A stretch of DNA of 64,000 bases from Paenibacillus sp. XY044 (GCF_002257645.1 NZ_NQMO01000001.1:372001-436000); one strand, 5' to 3'. Positions 1-8,570 are shown, counted from the first letter of the stretch. The notes: generated from the sequence alone by a model not told the origin. Made by a program: numbers and translations.

Positions 1-2
1 CT

Positions 3-623
3 TCCGCGCAAACGGATAAACAACAGGAGGAATCGGATCGGCAGGCGGAGCTGCAGAAGCAGGAGGCTGCGCGGAAAGAGGAAGAAGCCCGGAAACAGGC
101 GGAAGCGCAGCGCCTGCAGGCGGAGGCCGAGAAGAAAAAACTCGAGGATGCGCGCAAAGCAGAAGAGCGCAAGAAACTGCAGGATCAGTATGCGGTCCAA
201 GCGAAGTATGACGCCTATATGAAGCAACAGAAGGACAAAGAAAAGAAGGAAGCCGAGCGAAAAAAACTGCAGGAATTGTATCAGAAGCAGGCGCAGTACG
301 AAGCCTATCTTGCTTTTCAAAAGCAGAAGGAAGAGAAGGCTAAGGCGGAAGCGGAAGCGGCCCGCAAAGCAGCCGATGCCAAGGCGCAGCAGCTAAAGAA
401 GAAGCGCTCCGGCCAGGTCGTCCAGCTGATTGCCTATTATAATCAGGCCTTTAACGCCCAGCGTGGCGGCGACATTGAACGTGCCCGGTCCTATGCCAAG
501 GATTTCGCCCGCCTGTATGAACAGGATGCGGTGTATTTCAAGGCCGTCGGCAAGGTGGGAACGCGGGCATCGGCCATCTATAAATTCCTGTCCAACGGCG
601 CGTACTCGCTGCCTGACGTATAG
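3..623 (+). CDS. C-terminal part of a Lys/Glu/Ala-rich coiled-coil protein (5' truncated)
   Basis: The frame is open from the window edge, so the start lies upstream. About 140 residues of heavily charged sequence with repeated blocks such as KKLQDQYAVQAKYDAYMKQQ form a long predicted coiled coil. The last ~70 residues are more globular and contain LIAYYNQAFNAQRGGD and end in YSLPDV. I recognise no catalytic domain in the visible part. It lies 46 bases upstream of a vWA gene and a PP2C-type phosphatase gene on the same strand, so it may be a partner of that pair, for example the tail of a kinase or a scaffold; that is inference only. Confidence 0.7.
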   Translation, partial: SAQTDKQQEESDRQAELQKQEAARKEEEARKQAEAQRLQAEAEKKKLEDARKAEERKKLQDQYAVQAKYDAYMKQQKDKEKKEAERKKLQELYQKQAQYEAYLAFQKQKEEKAKAEAEAARKAADAKAQQLKKKRSGQVVQLIAYYNQAFNAQRGGDIERARSYAKDFARLYEQDAVYFKAVGKVGTRASAIYKFLSNGAYSLPDV

Positions 624-669
624 ATATTAAACTGACCAAGGATTATTTACAAAGGGGAGTTGTTAACCG

Positions 670-1425
670 ATGAACTATACGATCCAGGCTTCCCAGCGGA
701 CTCCGGCGCTAATCATCTATTTGATCGACATCAGCGCGTCAATGAATATGCTCATGGACGGCAAGCGACGGATTGATGTGGTGTACGAAGCGCTATCGCT
801 TGCGATTCGCCAAATGGTGTACCGGTCCACGAAAGGGAACCGGCTGACGCCCCGGTACCGGATCGCCATTCTGGCATACAGCGACGATGTGTATGATCTG
901 CTGAACGGGATCAAAGGGATCGATGAGATCGCGGCGGTCGGTTCCCTGCCGGACTTGACCCCAAGGAGGTTTTCGGATTCGGCGAAAGCCTTTCAGCAGG
1001 CGGAGAAAATATTGCAGGCCGAGCTGCCGCGCATGCAGGACTGCCCGGCTCCCCTGGTCTGCCACATGACGGACGGGGTGTCGACGGGGGAGGATCCCGA
1101 ACCGATAGTAAGGCGCATCATGAGCATGAGCGTGCCTGACGGGAACGTGCTCGTGGAAAACATTTTCATTTCCGATCATATGCTCGAGGAGCCGATTGCC
1201 CAGCCGCGCCGCTGGAGAGGCATCCTGCCGGACACGCCCCTCCATGAGGAGCATGCGGTGAAGTTGAGAAATATGTCTTCCCCGCTTCCGGAAAGCTATC
1301 GGGAAATGCTGGTTGAAGCCGACTATTTGCTGGCCCCTGGTGCGCTGATGATGCTTCCGGGAAGCTGTGCTGAGCTTGTTTCCATCGGTTTTCAAATGTC
1401 GGCGGCCACGCCGGTAAGAGCTTAG
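670..1425 (+). CDS. TerY-like von Willebrand factor A domain protein
   Basis: A 251-residue cytoplasmic protein without signal peptide or membrane segment. A vWA fold begins near residue 13 and carries the metal-ion-dependent adhesion motif DISAS (DxSxS) at about residues 20-24; a second acidic element, HMTDG, lies near residue 137. This resembles TerY of the tellurium-resistance/stress-response gene neighbourhoods. The ribosome site AAAGGGGAG sits 9-10 bases before the ATG. The next gene, 13 bases downstream, is a PP2C-type phosphatase, the pairing known from TerY-P modules, so this protein probably acts as a metal-dependent partner in a phosphorylation switch. The substrate is unknown. Confidence 0.8.
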   Translation: MNYTIQASQRTPALIIYLIDISASMNMLMDGKRRIDVVYEALSLAIRQMVYRSTKGNRLTPRYRIAILAYSDDVYDLLNGIKGIDEIAAVGSLPDLTPRRFSDSAKAFQQAEKILQAELPRMQDCPAPLVCHMTDGVSTGEDPEPIVRRIMSMSVPDGNVLVENIFISDHMLEEPIAQPRRWRGILPDTPLHEEHAVKLRNMSSPLPESYREMLVEADYLLAPGALMMLPGSCAELVSIGFQMSAATPVRA

Positions 1426-1438
1426 GAGGGATCCGCCT

Positions 1439-2248
1439 ATGAAATTAAATTCGGCAGCAACCGGTGACATGTTTGCGTTTATCAGTTCCCAGGCCCAGGA
1501 ACAGCCGCTCGCTTCCCATTCCGGACGGGTGCTGTGCAGGTACGCTTATGGACGGGCGATGGAGACGCTGCAGCAAGGGGATAACGGACAGGATTTCGTC
1601 GGCGTGCAAACCTACGGGGACGTGTGCAATTTTGTGCTGTGCGACGGTGTCAGCATGAGCTATCAAGGAGATTTTGCGGCACGTTTTCTCGGCAACACGC
1701 TGCTGGATTGGCTTGACCAGACGCGGGACTGGTCTTCGGCGGGATTCACGGAATTCATGTCGTCCATTACCGACTCGGCCTCGGCGCAGCTTCAGCGATT
1801 AACTCCTCCCGGCGGAGTTCCCTCCCTTCTTCGGGAGGTGCTGGAGGATAAGCAGCGTTTGGGCAGCCAATCCATGTATATTTGCGGCCGGATTGAGCTG
1901 CCCGTAAGCAGAAGGAAGCAGGGGAGACTGTGGATGGCGTGGCAGGGAGACTCGCGGCTGCGGTTTTGGAAGGACGGGCTGGAAGTCAGCGAGCACTTTG
2001 ATGACACGTTTCGGACCAATGAGCGCTGGTCCACGTTAACCGGCCCCGTCGGCGGCAAACCGCATGTGTACCAAACCCGGCTGGATTACGGCATGCCGAT
2101 GCGCCTGCAGCTGTATACCGACGGTCTCGCCGATCTGGACCCGATTCATCAGGTGCTGCCGGACGAGCTGATCCAAATATTGCTCGATGCGCCCCATACC
2201 GAAGGACTTCAGGATGACGCCGCATTCCTTGAGCTGCAGTGGTCGTAA
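1439..2248 (+). CDS. PP2C-family serine/threonine phosphatase
   Basis: A 269-residue protein with the PP2C motif series in order: NGQDFVGV (position of the usual NED), LCDGVSMSYQGD (usual DGxGGH), WQGDSRLRFW (usual GDSR), LYTDGLAD (usual SDGL) and a C-terminal DDAAFLEL (usual DN/D-T). All four metal-binding aspartates of the family appear to be kept, so an active Mn/Mg-dependent protein phosphatase is expected. AGGAGG lies directly upstream and the gap to the vWA gene is 13 bases, so the two are almost certainly co-transcribed. Spacing between motifs is longer than in minimal PP2C proteins, typical of the TerY-associated branch. Confidence 0.82.
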   Translation: MKLNSAATGDMFAFISSQAQEQPLASHSGRVLCRYAYGRAMETLQQGDNGQDFVGVQTYGDVCNFVLCDGVSMSYQGDFAARFLGNTLLDWLDQTRDWSSAGFTEFMSSITDSASAQLQRLTPPGGVPSLLREVLEDKQRLGSQSMYICGRIELPVSRRKQGRLWMAWQGDSRLRFWKDGLEVSEHFDDTFRTNERWSTLTGPVGGKPHVYQTRLDYGMPMRLQLYTDGLADLDPIHQVLPDELIQILLDAPHTEGLQDDAAFLELQWS

Positions 2249-2383
2249 TCAGCGGCTTGCATCTGGATGACTCTTCGCTGGTATAAAAATTTGTTTGCTG
2301 CGCAATGATTAAGCTGACCTCCTTTTTGGGTAATCTTGAGACAGATAACTATATTTGATGAGGATGGAAAAGGAGAGATAGCG

Positions 2384-3190
2384 ATGAGTCAGCAGCAATT
2401 CAGCAAACAACGATTCGAAGGGAAAACGGCGATTGTTACCGGCGCAGGCTCCGGCATCGGGAAAGCGGCGGCGATCAAGCTGGCGCAGGAAGGCGCTAAC
2501 GTGGCCTTATTTGATCTGATCAATGAACGGACTTCAAAAACGGAAGCCGAGATCAATGCGATCCGCGAAGGAGCCGCCCGTGCTTTTGACGTGGATACTT
2601 CGGATGCGGCGCGCGTGGAGAAGGCGGTGCTGGAAACCGCCGAGCTGTTCGGCTCCGTGGATGTGGTGTTCGCGAACGCGGGAATCAACGGCGTACTGGC
2701 CCCGATTGAGGAAATGCAGCTGGAGGATTGGCAGCAGACGCTGAGCGTGAATCTGAACGGTACGTTTCTGACGGTTAAATACGCGATTCCGCATCTGAAA
2801 AAACAGGGCGGAAGCGTCATTATCACCAGCTCGATTAACGGTAACCGCACCTTCTCGAACTTTGGCATGTCGGCATACAGCACATCCAAAGCAGGGCAGG
2901 TGGCTTTTGCCAAAATGGCGGCGCTGGAGCTGGCCAAGTTCAAAATTCGCGTCAACGTCATTTGCCCGGGCGCGATCTCGACCAACATCGATCAAAGCAC
3001 GGAAAAGACGGAAGAGCTGAAGGAAATCGTGATTCCGGTCAAGTTTCCGGAAGGAAGCCAGCCTCTCGCCGACGGACCGGGCAAGCCGGAAGACGTGGCG
3101 GATTTGGTGGCCTTCCTGGCTTCGGACGAGTCCAAGCATATTACGGGGGCACAGATCATAATCGACGGTGCGGAATCGCTGTTGGTATGA
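2384..3190 (+). CDS. Short-chain dehydrogenase/reductase (SDR) family oxidoreductase
   Basis: A 268-residue classical SDR. Residues 19-26 read TGAGSGIG (NAD(P)-binding TGxxxGxG); NAGING follows near 104, and the catalytic pair YSTSK puts Tyr at 165 and Lys at 169. ARAFDVDTSD in the second strand region is typical of the coenzyme pocket. An upstream in-frame TTG at 2336 exists, but AAAAGGAGA ten bases before the ATG at 2384 decides the start. The C-terminal end ITGAQIIIDGAESLLV is the usual SDR closing strand. The substrate cannot be read from sequence. A stem-loop terminator follows at once, so the gene is probably monocistronic. Confidence 0.9.
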   Translation: MSQQQFSKQRFEGKTAIVTGAGSGIGKAAAIKLAQEGANVALFDLINERTSKTEAEINAIREGAARAFDVDTSDAARVEKAVLETAELFGSVDVVFANAGINGVLAPIEEMQLEDWQQTLSVNLNGTFLTVKYAIPHLKKQGGSVIITSSINGNRTFSNFGMSAYSTSKAGQVAFAKMAALELAKFKIRVNVICPGAISTNIDQSTEKTEELKEIVIPVKFPEGSQPLADGPGKPEDVADLVAFLASDESKHITGAQIIIDGAESLLV

Positions 3191-3206
3191 CAGCTTCAGG
3201 TTTGTG

Positions 3207-3250
3207 AAAAACGGCAGCTCAAGCGGTGGATACCCTTGAGCTGCCGTTTT
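3207..3250. terminator. Bidirectional rho-independent terminator
   Basis: A 16-base perfect stem, AAAACGGCAGCTCAAG against CTTGAGCTGCCGTTTT, with a 12-base loop. T-runs occur on both strands. It separates the SDR gene from the convergent gluQ gene. Confidence 0.88.
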
Positions 3251-3310
3251 CCGTGCGGAGGTATGTTGCGGCCTCCATAAAGTCGTGAGTTTGCAGCCGC
3301 GTGAGCGCTA

Positions 3311-4291
3311 TTATTTTTCGTACAGCCGGGTAAGAAGCTCCTCTGAAATGACGATGGGCTCGGCAGGAATGAGGTCCACATCGAATTTGTCGATCAGCTC
3401 GCGGGGAGCAGCCGGACCCGGCTCGGGCAATAGCCCGCCGATCCAGGCCAGCCAGCCGGTGAGCTTGGCTGGGGATATCCCTTGCTCCCGGAGCGCCGCC
3501 AGGCTCGTGTTCCCATGCCGCTTCGCCAGCCGCCTGCCGTCCGTTCCCATAAACAGGGGGACGTGGGCGAAGGAGGGGATCTCCCAGCCAAGCGCCTGGT
3601 AGAGCTGGATTTGCCGCGGCGTCGAATCCAGCAGGTCGGCGCCCCGCAGCACGTGGGTGACCTGCATCATGGCGTCGTCCACGACGACAGCCAGCTGGTA
3701 GGAAAACATGCCGTCCGCCCGCTTGACGATAAAGTCGCCTGTGGCTGCCGGGTCAAAGGCATGCCGTCCGCTGACGCCGTCGATGAACGCCACCGGCTCC
3801 TCCCCGACCCGGTACCGGATGGACGGCTGCTTCAGCTTGGCCTTGGCCACCCTCTCTTCCGCGCTGAGATTCCGGCAGGTGCCGGGATAGGCCGGCCCTT
3901 CCGCGGCGAGTCCGTGCGGGGCGCTGGCCGCGGACAGGAGATCGGCCCGGCTGCAGAAGCAGGTGTACAGGGCGCCCTGCTTCTGCAGCCGGTTCAGGGC
4001 GTCTTCGTAATGCTGAAGCCGTTCGTTTTGCGTATAGGGAGCATAGGGACCCCCGACGTCGGGGCCTTCGTCCCAGTCGATGCCAAGCCAGCGCAGATCG
4101 TCCAGAATCTGCCGGGCCAAGTGCGGCTTGGACCGGGGCTTGTCGATGTCTTCCATGCGGAGGATGAAGCTTCCGTGCCCGGAGCGGATTTGCAGCCAGG
4201 CCAGCAGGGCCGTCCAGGCATTGCCGATATGCATTTCCCCGGAGGGGGTCGGGGCAAACCGTCCGCGCAGCTTCGGGTTGCTTGGGTTCAT
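3311..4291 (-). CDS. gluQ: Glutamyl-Q tRNA(Asp) synthetase
   Basis: A 326-residue class I synthetase paralogue that lacks the anticodon-binding half of GluRS. The family glutamylates queuosine at position 34 of tRNA-Asp and does not need tRNA for glutamate activation. Visible motifs are APTPSGEMHIGNAW (HIGH region), the zinc site with CFC near residue 98 followed by Y and C in YPGTC, and LAKRHGNTSL in place of KMSKS. An upstream ATG at 4312 is in frame, but AAAGGAG precedes the ATG at 4291, which gives the expected N-terminus MNPSNPKLRGRFAPTPSG. Transcribed alone and convergent with the SDR gene. Confidence 0.93.
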   Translation of the reverse strand: MNPSNPKLRGRFAPTPSGEMHIGNAWTALLAWLQIRSGHGSFILRMEDIDKPRSKPHLARQILDDLRWLGIDWDEGPDVGGPYAPYTQNERLQHYEDALNRLQKQGALYTCFCSRADLLSAASAPHGLAAEGPAYPGTCRNLSAEERVAKAKLKQPSIRYRVGEEPVAFIDGVSGRHAFDPAATGDFIVKRADGMFSYQLAVVVDDAMMQVTHVLRGADLLDSTPRQIQLYQALGWEIPSFAHVPLFMGTDGRRLAKRHGNTSLAALREQGISPAKLTGWLAWIGGLLPEPGPAAPRELIDKFDVDLIPAEPIVISEELLTRLYEK

Positions 4292-4469
4292 GATGTTGTC
4301 TCCTTTCCCCATTAATCAGTCAGGTCGGTCAATCCGAATGGATACATTTTATAGCAAACCTGAATAGATATCCAGCGCATGCAGGCTTTATAATAGAGTG
4401 ATACAACGCTGTCGGGTCGATCGTTTAGGCCTGATCCTTACTATACATAAAGAGAAAACGGGTGGAATC

Positions 4470-6977
4470 ATGACAGAAATGGAGCTGCCGGTGCTTCAGG
4501 TCATACCGGAACTGAAAGAAATATTGAACCGCCGGACGTCGGCGCTGCTCATTGCCGAGCCGGGGGCAGGCAAAACGACCCAAACTCCGCTCGCCTTCCT
4601 TCATGAAAGCTGGCTGGACGGCCAAAAAATCGTCATGCTGGAGCCGCGCAGGCTCGCGGCCCGGTCAGCCGCGGCTTACATGGCCTCGCAGCTCGGTGAG
4701 AAGGTTGGACAAACCGTCGGCTACCGGGTCCGGATGGACAGCAAGACCAGCGCGTCCACGCGGATCGAGGTCGTGACGGAAGGGATATTGACGCGCATGC
4801 TGCAGCGTGATCCAGAGCTTGGCGGCATCGGCATGATCATCTTTGACGAGTTTCATGAGCGCAACATCCATGGCGACCTGGGGCTTGCGCTTGCGCTGGA
4901 ATCCCAGTCGGTCCTACGGGAGGACCTGCGCCTCCTGATTATGTCGGCCACGCTGGAAGCGGAGCCGGTGGCCGCCTTGCTGGGCGGAGCACCGGTCGTT
5001 CACTGCGCGGGCCGGCAGTATCCCGTCGAGACGGTCTACGCACCGCCGGCTGCCGGAACACCGCTTCATCACGCCGTGGCTGCGGTCGTTGCGGGAGCTT
5101 TGTCCGCCCATGACGGGGACATGCTTGTGTTTCTCCCCGGAGCGAGGGAGATCGGCCAGGTCCGCCGGGAACTCGAGCAGAGGGGGCTGCCGGCGGGCTG
5201 TGTGATCCGTCCTCTGCACGGCCAGCTGCCGCAGCAGGAACAGGATGAAGCCGTGGCACCGGACAGGCAGGGGCGCCGGAAAATCATCCTCAGCACCTCC
5301 ATCGCGGAAACGAGCTTGACGATCCAAGGGGTCACGATCGTGGTTGACGGCGGACTGATGCGCACACAGATGTTTTCCCCAAGGACCGGCATGTCCGGAC
5401 TTACGACGGTCAAAGTGTCCAAGGCGTCGGCGGATCAACGCAGGGGCCGTGCCGGGCGGACGATGCGGGGGACCGCCTACCGGCTGTGGAGCCGGGAAGA
5501 GCAGGACTTTCTGCCGGATCGGAGCACGCCGGAGATATTACAGACCGATCTGGCGCCGCTGGCCCTTGAGCTTGCGGCCTGGGGGGTGAAAGACCCGCTC
5601 AGCTTGCAGTGGCTTGACCCGCCGCCTCCAGCGGCGTACGGGCATGCTGTGGAGCTCCTGCAGCGGTTGGGAGCACTGGATGCCGGCGGAGGGATCACCG
5701 GACTGGGGAAAAAGATGTCCGCTGCCGGGATGCATCCCCGTCTGTCGCGGATGGTCCTGCTGGGAGCCGGGCAGGGGCATGGGATGCTGGCGGCCGTATT
5801 GGCTGCCCTTCTGCAGGAGCGGGACCTGTTCCAGGGACAGGCCGCGGACCGGGACGTCGATATCCGGAAGCGGATTGAGGCTGTGGCCGCTTGGATGCGC
5901 GGCGGCCGGGGAGCGCAGTCCGGCCTCGCGGACGAAGGGCTGATCCGCCGCATCGAGCAGGAGATCCGCGGCATTCGCGTTTCCATGGATCTGAACGCAG
6001 AAGAGGAGATCAGGGAGGAAAACGCGGGTCCGGTGCTCTCCTTGGCGTATCCCGACCGGATCGGACAGAACCGGGGGAACGGGAGATTTCTGCTGACTTC
6101 GGGCAGGGGCGTAGAGATCGGGCAAGTTCAGCTGCTGAGCCGCGCCCCGTATATCGTGGCAGCCAGCGTGGATGACGCCAGAGGGGCAGAAGGACGGGTG
6201 CTTCTGGCTGCTCCTCTTCAGGAGGAGGAGCTGTATGCACTTCATCAGGATGATATCGTCCGGGAAGGAGCTATCGCCTGGGACCGGCAAATCCAGGGGG
6301 TTAAAGCAAGACTTGTGACGAAGCTGGGCGTGGTCATCCTGCGAGAGTCGCCGGATCCTGCGCCGCCGCCTGAGGCCGTAGCCGAAGCGCTGCTGGACGG
6401 TATTGCCGCCGAGGGACTGGACATTCTGCCGTGGACCAAACCTTCCTCGCAGCTGCGACAGCGGCTGCAGTTCATGCATCTGACGCATGCCGACTGGCCG
6501 GATTTTTCCGGAGAGACCCTGTCCGGGACCCTTCGGGAGTGGCTGCTGCCATACCTTCACGGAATGAAGAAGAAGAGCGATCTGCAGCGGCTGCAAATGT
6601 CTACCGTCCTTGAGCAAAGTCTAACGTGGGAGCAGCGCAGGCAGTTGGATCAGGAGGCGCCGACTCACGTCACCGTTCCCAGCGGTTCGCGGATCCCGGT
6701 GGACTACAGCGATCCGGCCAAGCCGGTGCTTGCCGTGAAGCTTCAAGAAATGTTCGGGCTGCATGAGACGCCGCGCATCGGCAGGGGAGCGACGCCGCTC
6801 ACCCTACATCTGCTGTCTCCGGCTCAGCGGCCGGTGCAGGTTACTTCGGACCTGGCCAGCTTTTGGAAGCAGGGTTATTTTGACGTCAAAAAGGATCTTA
6901 AAGGCCGCTACCCCAAGCATTACTGGCCGGACGACCCGCTCGAGGCCGTTCCGACGAGGAGAACCAGACCCCATTAA
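4470..6977 (+). CDS. hrpB: ATP-dependent DExH-box helicase HrpB
   Basis: An 835-residue helicase of the HrpB type. Motifs in order: EPGAGKTTQTP (Walker A, about residues 30-40), LEPRRLAARSAA (Ia), FDEFHERN (Walker B, DEFH, near 125), MSATL (III), STSIAETSLTI (V) and QRRGRAGR (VI). A helicase-associated domain and the HrpB-specific C-terminal domain ending near RYPKHYWPDDP follow. The length matches the family (about 810-850). The start was set at ATG 4470, behind GGGTGGA; an upstream GTG at 4398 lacks a ribosome site. The physiological RNA substrate of HrpB is not established. No close operon partner; a stress gene follows after 90 bases. Confidence 0.93.
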   Translation: MTEMELPVLQVIPELKEILNRRTSALLIAEPGAGKTTQTPLAFLHESWLDGQKIVMLEPRRLAARSAAAYMASQLGEKVGQTVGYRVRMDSKTSASTRIEVVTEGILTRMLQRDPELGGIGMIIFDEFHERNIHGDLGLALALESQSVLREDLRLLIMSATLEAEPVAALLGGAPVVHCAGRQYPVETVYAPPAAGTPLHHAVAAVVAGALSAHDGDMLVFLPGAREIGQVRRELEQRGLPAGCVIRPLHGQLPQQEQDEAVAPDRQGRRKIILSTSIAETSLTIQGVTIVVDGGLMRTQMFSPRTGMSGLTTVKVSKASADQRRGRAGRTMRGTAYRLWSREEQDFLPDRSTPEILQTDLAPLALELAAWGVKDPLSLQWLDPPPPAAYGHAVELLQRLGALDAGGGITGLGKKMSAAGMHPRLSRMVLLGAGQGHGMLAAVLAALLQERDLFQGQAADRDVDIRKRIEAVAAWMRGGRGAQSGLADEGLIRRIEQEIRGIRVSMDLNAEEEIREENAGPVLSLAYPDRIGQNRGNGRFLLTSGRGVEIGQVQLLSRAPYIVAASVDDARGAEGRVLLAAPLQEEELYALHQDDIVREGAIAWDRQIQGVKARLVTKLGVVILRESPDPAPPPEAVAEALLDGIAAEGLDILPWTKPSSQLRQRLQFMHLTHADWPDFSGETLSGTLREWLLPYLHGMKKKSDLQRLQMSTVLEQSLTWEQRRQLDQEAPTHVTVPSGSRIPVDYSDPAKPVLAVKLQEMFGLHETPRIGRGATPLTLHLLSPAQRPVQVTSDLASFWKQGYFDVKKDLKGRYPKHYWPDDPLEAVPTRRTRPH

Positions 6978-7005
6978 TTTCTGCCTTTACCAGCGGTTCA
7001 TCGTT

Positions 7006-7031
7006 GTTTGCAAATCCCTGGACAGGGGTAA
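7006..7031 (+). promoter_or_regulatory. Sigma-B-like promoter upstream of the general stress gene
   Basis: GTTTGC at 7006-7011 and GGGTAA at 7026-7031 with a 14-base spacer fit the Bacillus general stress consensus GTTTaa-N12-15-GGGTAT. The position is 37 bases before the YflT-like start codon. Whether this organism has a SigB-type factor cannot be seen in the window. Confidence 0.45.
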
Positions 7032-7067
7032 TAGAAGGCATAACAACAATGAATGGAGGGTGAAATC

Positions 7068-7634
7068 ATGGATCATGGCAAAAAAATCGTTGGTGTTTTT
7101 GAGAGTGAGCAGGAAGCATCCCGGGCGATCACTGAGCTGCAGGATTTCGGTTTTCCCCCTGAGGATATTTCCGTCGTAACGAGAGACCGGGAAGATTTAC
7201 AGACGATTACGGAGGATACCGGCACGAAGGCGCCGGAAGGCGTGGCCGCAGGCGCTGCCACAGGCGGCATGCTCGGCGGTGTAGCCGGACTGCTGGCGGG
7301 AATCGGCGCACTCGCCATTCCGGGGATCGGCCCGATTCTCGCGGCAGGCCCGATTGCCGCAACGCTTGCCGGTGCTGCGGTGGGTGCCGGTGCGGGCGGA
7401 CTCGTCGGCGGACTGATCGGCCTGGGCATTCCGGAAGACGAGGCCAAAGAGTACGAAACTTATGTGGATAAGGGTAAAATTTTGGTTATCGTCGAGGCCA
7501 GAGGCAGGGATCGGGACATTTACGACGTGTTCAACCGGAACCGTTCCCTGAATGCCCAGCGCTACAACAGGGATCTCGGTCTGGTAACGGACGATACCGC
7601 TACCTTGACTGAAGATGATCACGTTCGCCGATAA
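7068..7634 (+). CDS. YflT/general stress protein 17M-like protein
   Basis: A 188-residue protein. The first ~55 residues, with KKIVGVFESEQEASRAI and DISVVTRDRED, form the beta-alpha-beta general stress domain found in YflT-type proteins. Residues ~70-130 are a glycine/alanine-rich hydrophobic stretch (GGMLGGVAGLLAGIGALAIP and similar) that resembles a membrane hairpin or glycine zipper. A charged tail follows with KGKILVIVEARGRD. ATG 7068 is preceded by GGAGGGTGAAATC; the ATG at 7053 overlaps the ribosome site and is unlikely. The molecular function of the family is unknown, but its genes are stress-induced. A terminator follows directly. Confidence 0.82.
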   Translation: MDHGKKIVGVFESEQEASRAITELQDFGFPPEDISVVTRDREDLQTITEDTGTKAPEGVAAGAATGGMLGGVAGLLAGIGALAIPGIGPILAAGPIAATLAGAAVGAGAGGLVGGLIGLGIPEDEAKEYETYVDKGKILVIVEARGRDRDIYDVFNRNRSLNAQRYNRDLGLVTDDTATLTEDDHVRR

Positions 7635-7643
7635 AGACCTGAC

Positions 7644-7680
7644 AAAAAAACGGTTCCCTTAGGGGACCGTTTTTTATTTT
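7644..7680 (+). terminator. Rho-independent terminator after the general stress gene
   Basis: AAAACGGTTCCC and GGGGACCGTTTTTT form a 10-base GC-containing stem with a three-base loop, followed by a T-run. The A-run on the other arm would also let it end transcripts of the minus-strand coat genes. Confidence 0.9.
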
Positions 7681-7751
7681 TGTGTGATTGGCGGGCAGCT
7701 TCCTTGCTGCATTATGCGGCCCGTTTGTATGGGTCCCTGGGGCAAGTACCG

Positions 7752-8039
7752 CTAGACCATTTTTACGGCTTTATAGGCCCATTTCAGGTCCTGCTCCCAC
7801 TGCGCCGAAGCGTCGGGCAGAATCCATGCTTTACGTATGCAGTATTCGGTAAGCTGCTGCATAAATTCAAGAGCCGTCCGCAGCTCTCTGGCTACGGTAT
7901 CCTGAACATGCGGCGGATGTTCCAACAGGCACTGGGCGAGCAGACTGATCCGGACTTGCGTATCCTGCATCAGGTCGGCTGCAATATATTGGTCATTGAG
8001 CGTCTTCAGGCCGGTTAGGCTCTCCAGGAGGGGATTCAT
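7752..8039 (-). CDS. CotF-like small spore coat protein (second of an overlapping pair)
   Basis: A 95-residue, mostly helical protein starting MNPLLESLTGLKTLNDQYIA. The segment LTGLKTLNDQYIAADL resembles the conserved first helix of CotF-family coat proteins (usual form LTDQVIATDFL), and the rest fits a ferritin-like helical hairpin. The start at 8039 is set by AGGTGA six bases upstream; a GTG at 8048 is an alternative. The gene starts inside the 3' end of the upstream coat-like gene (stop at 7993), a 47-base overlap in a different frame, so translational coupling is likely. Expression in the mother cell late in sporulation is inferred from the family. Confidence 0.68.
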   Translation of the reverse strand: MNPLLESLTGLKTLNDQYIAADLMQDTQVRISLLAQCLLEHPPHVQDTVARELRTALEFMQQLTEYCIRKAWILPDASAQWEQDLKWAYKAVKMV

Positions 8040-8286
8040 GGTTGTCACCTGCTTGGAAGGAGGGTGGAATCGCTTGGGTTTGCCCGTAAAAAACGTCGTG
8101 GAGCTGTTCGAGAAGCGATTTGCGCATATGGGCGCTGGTCTTTAGCAAATCGATGAGAGCAGGATCGGAAACGAGCTGCACCAAGGTCTCGGATTTGATG
8201 ATGCCGAGCGTCTCATGTCTGATCAGTTTTTGCCAGGAGGCGTTCGGAACGGGACTTCCGGCCTTTTTAAGGCTTGCGTCCATCAT
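7993..8286 (-). CDS. Small CotF-like/helical spore protein (first of an overlapping pair)
   Basis: A 97-residue protein with no signal peptide. Its centre, with KLIRHETLGIIKSETLVQLV and a further helix LLKTSAHMRKSLLEQLHDVF, looks like the two-helix unit of short coat proteins that accompany CotF-type genes in Paenibacillus. The tail is Pro/Glu-rich and disordered. The GGGGGTG ribosome site lies just upstream of the ATG. Together with the overlapping downstream gene it looks like a split two-subunit version of a CotF/YhcQ-like protein. The family call is moderate; a general sporulation role is more certain than the specific one. Confidence 0.6.
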   Translation of the reverse strand: MMDASLKKAGSPVPNASWQKLIRHETLGIIKSETLVQLVSDPALIDLLKTSAHMRKSLLEQLHDVFYGQTQAIPPSFQAGDNHESPPGEPNRPEDAQ

Positions 8287-8398
8287 TGCACCCCCTGTCT
8301 TTTTTGGAATATTGTGACCTGGATCAAAAGAGGATATGCACGGAATACATAAATTTTTCCTGGGCGACGGGTTAAGAAGTAAAAATGTAAATCAGGGA

Positions 8399-8438
8399 TT
8401 GACAAAGATCGATTTATGAATTATCTTAATATTAAGAT
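8399..8438 (+). promoter_or_regulatory. Promoter with overlapping palindromic operator (copy 1)
   Basis: TTGACA at 8399-8404 is followed after 17 bases by TATCTT at 8422-8427. A perfect 16-base palindrome, ATCTTAATATTAAGAT (8423-8438), covers the -10 region. This is the classic layout for repression by a MarR/MhqR-type dimer, whose known boxes have the form ATCTCGAATTCGAGAT. The regulator is not encoded in this window. Confidence 0.65.
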
Positions 8439-8570
8439 GTTTAACCAAACAGAAATGAGGCTGATCCAATGCAGCGGTTATGCCGATATTAGTGGGCTGA
8501 TTGAGGAGTTTGTTTAGAATTGTATTGGGAAATTATCTGTAAGGTTATAGGTGCTTTTTTTTAGCTAAAT

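Noticed and set aside
8455..8517. 20-codon ATG frame between the two DoxX operators
   Set aside because: No ribosome binding site and no recognisable product; more likely untranslated leader.
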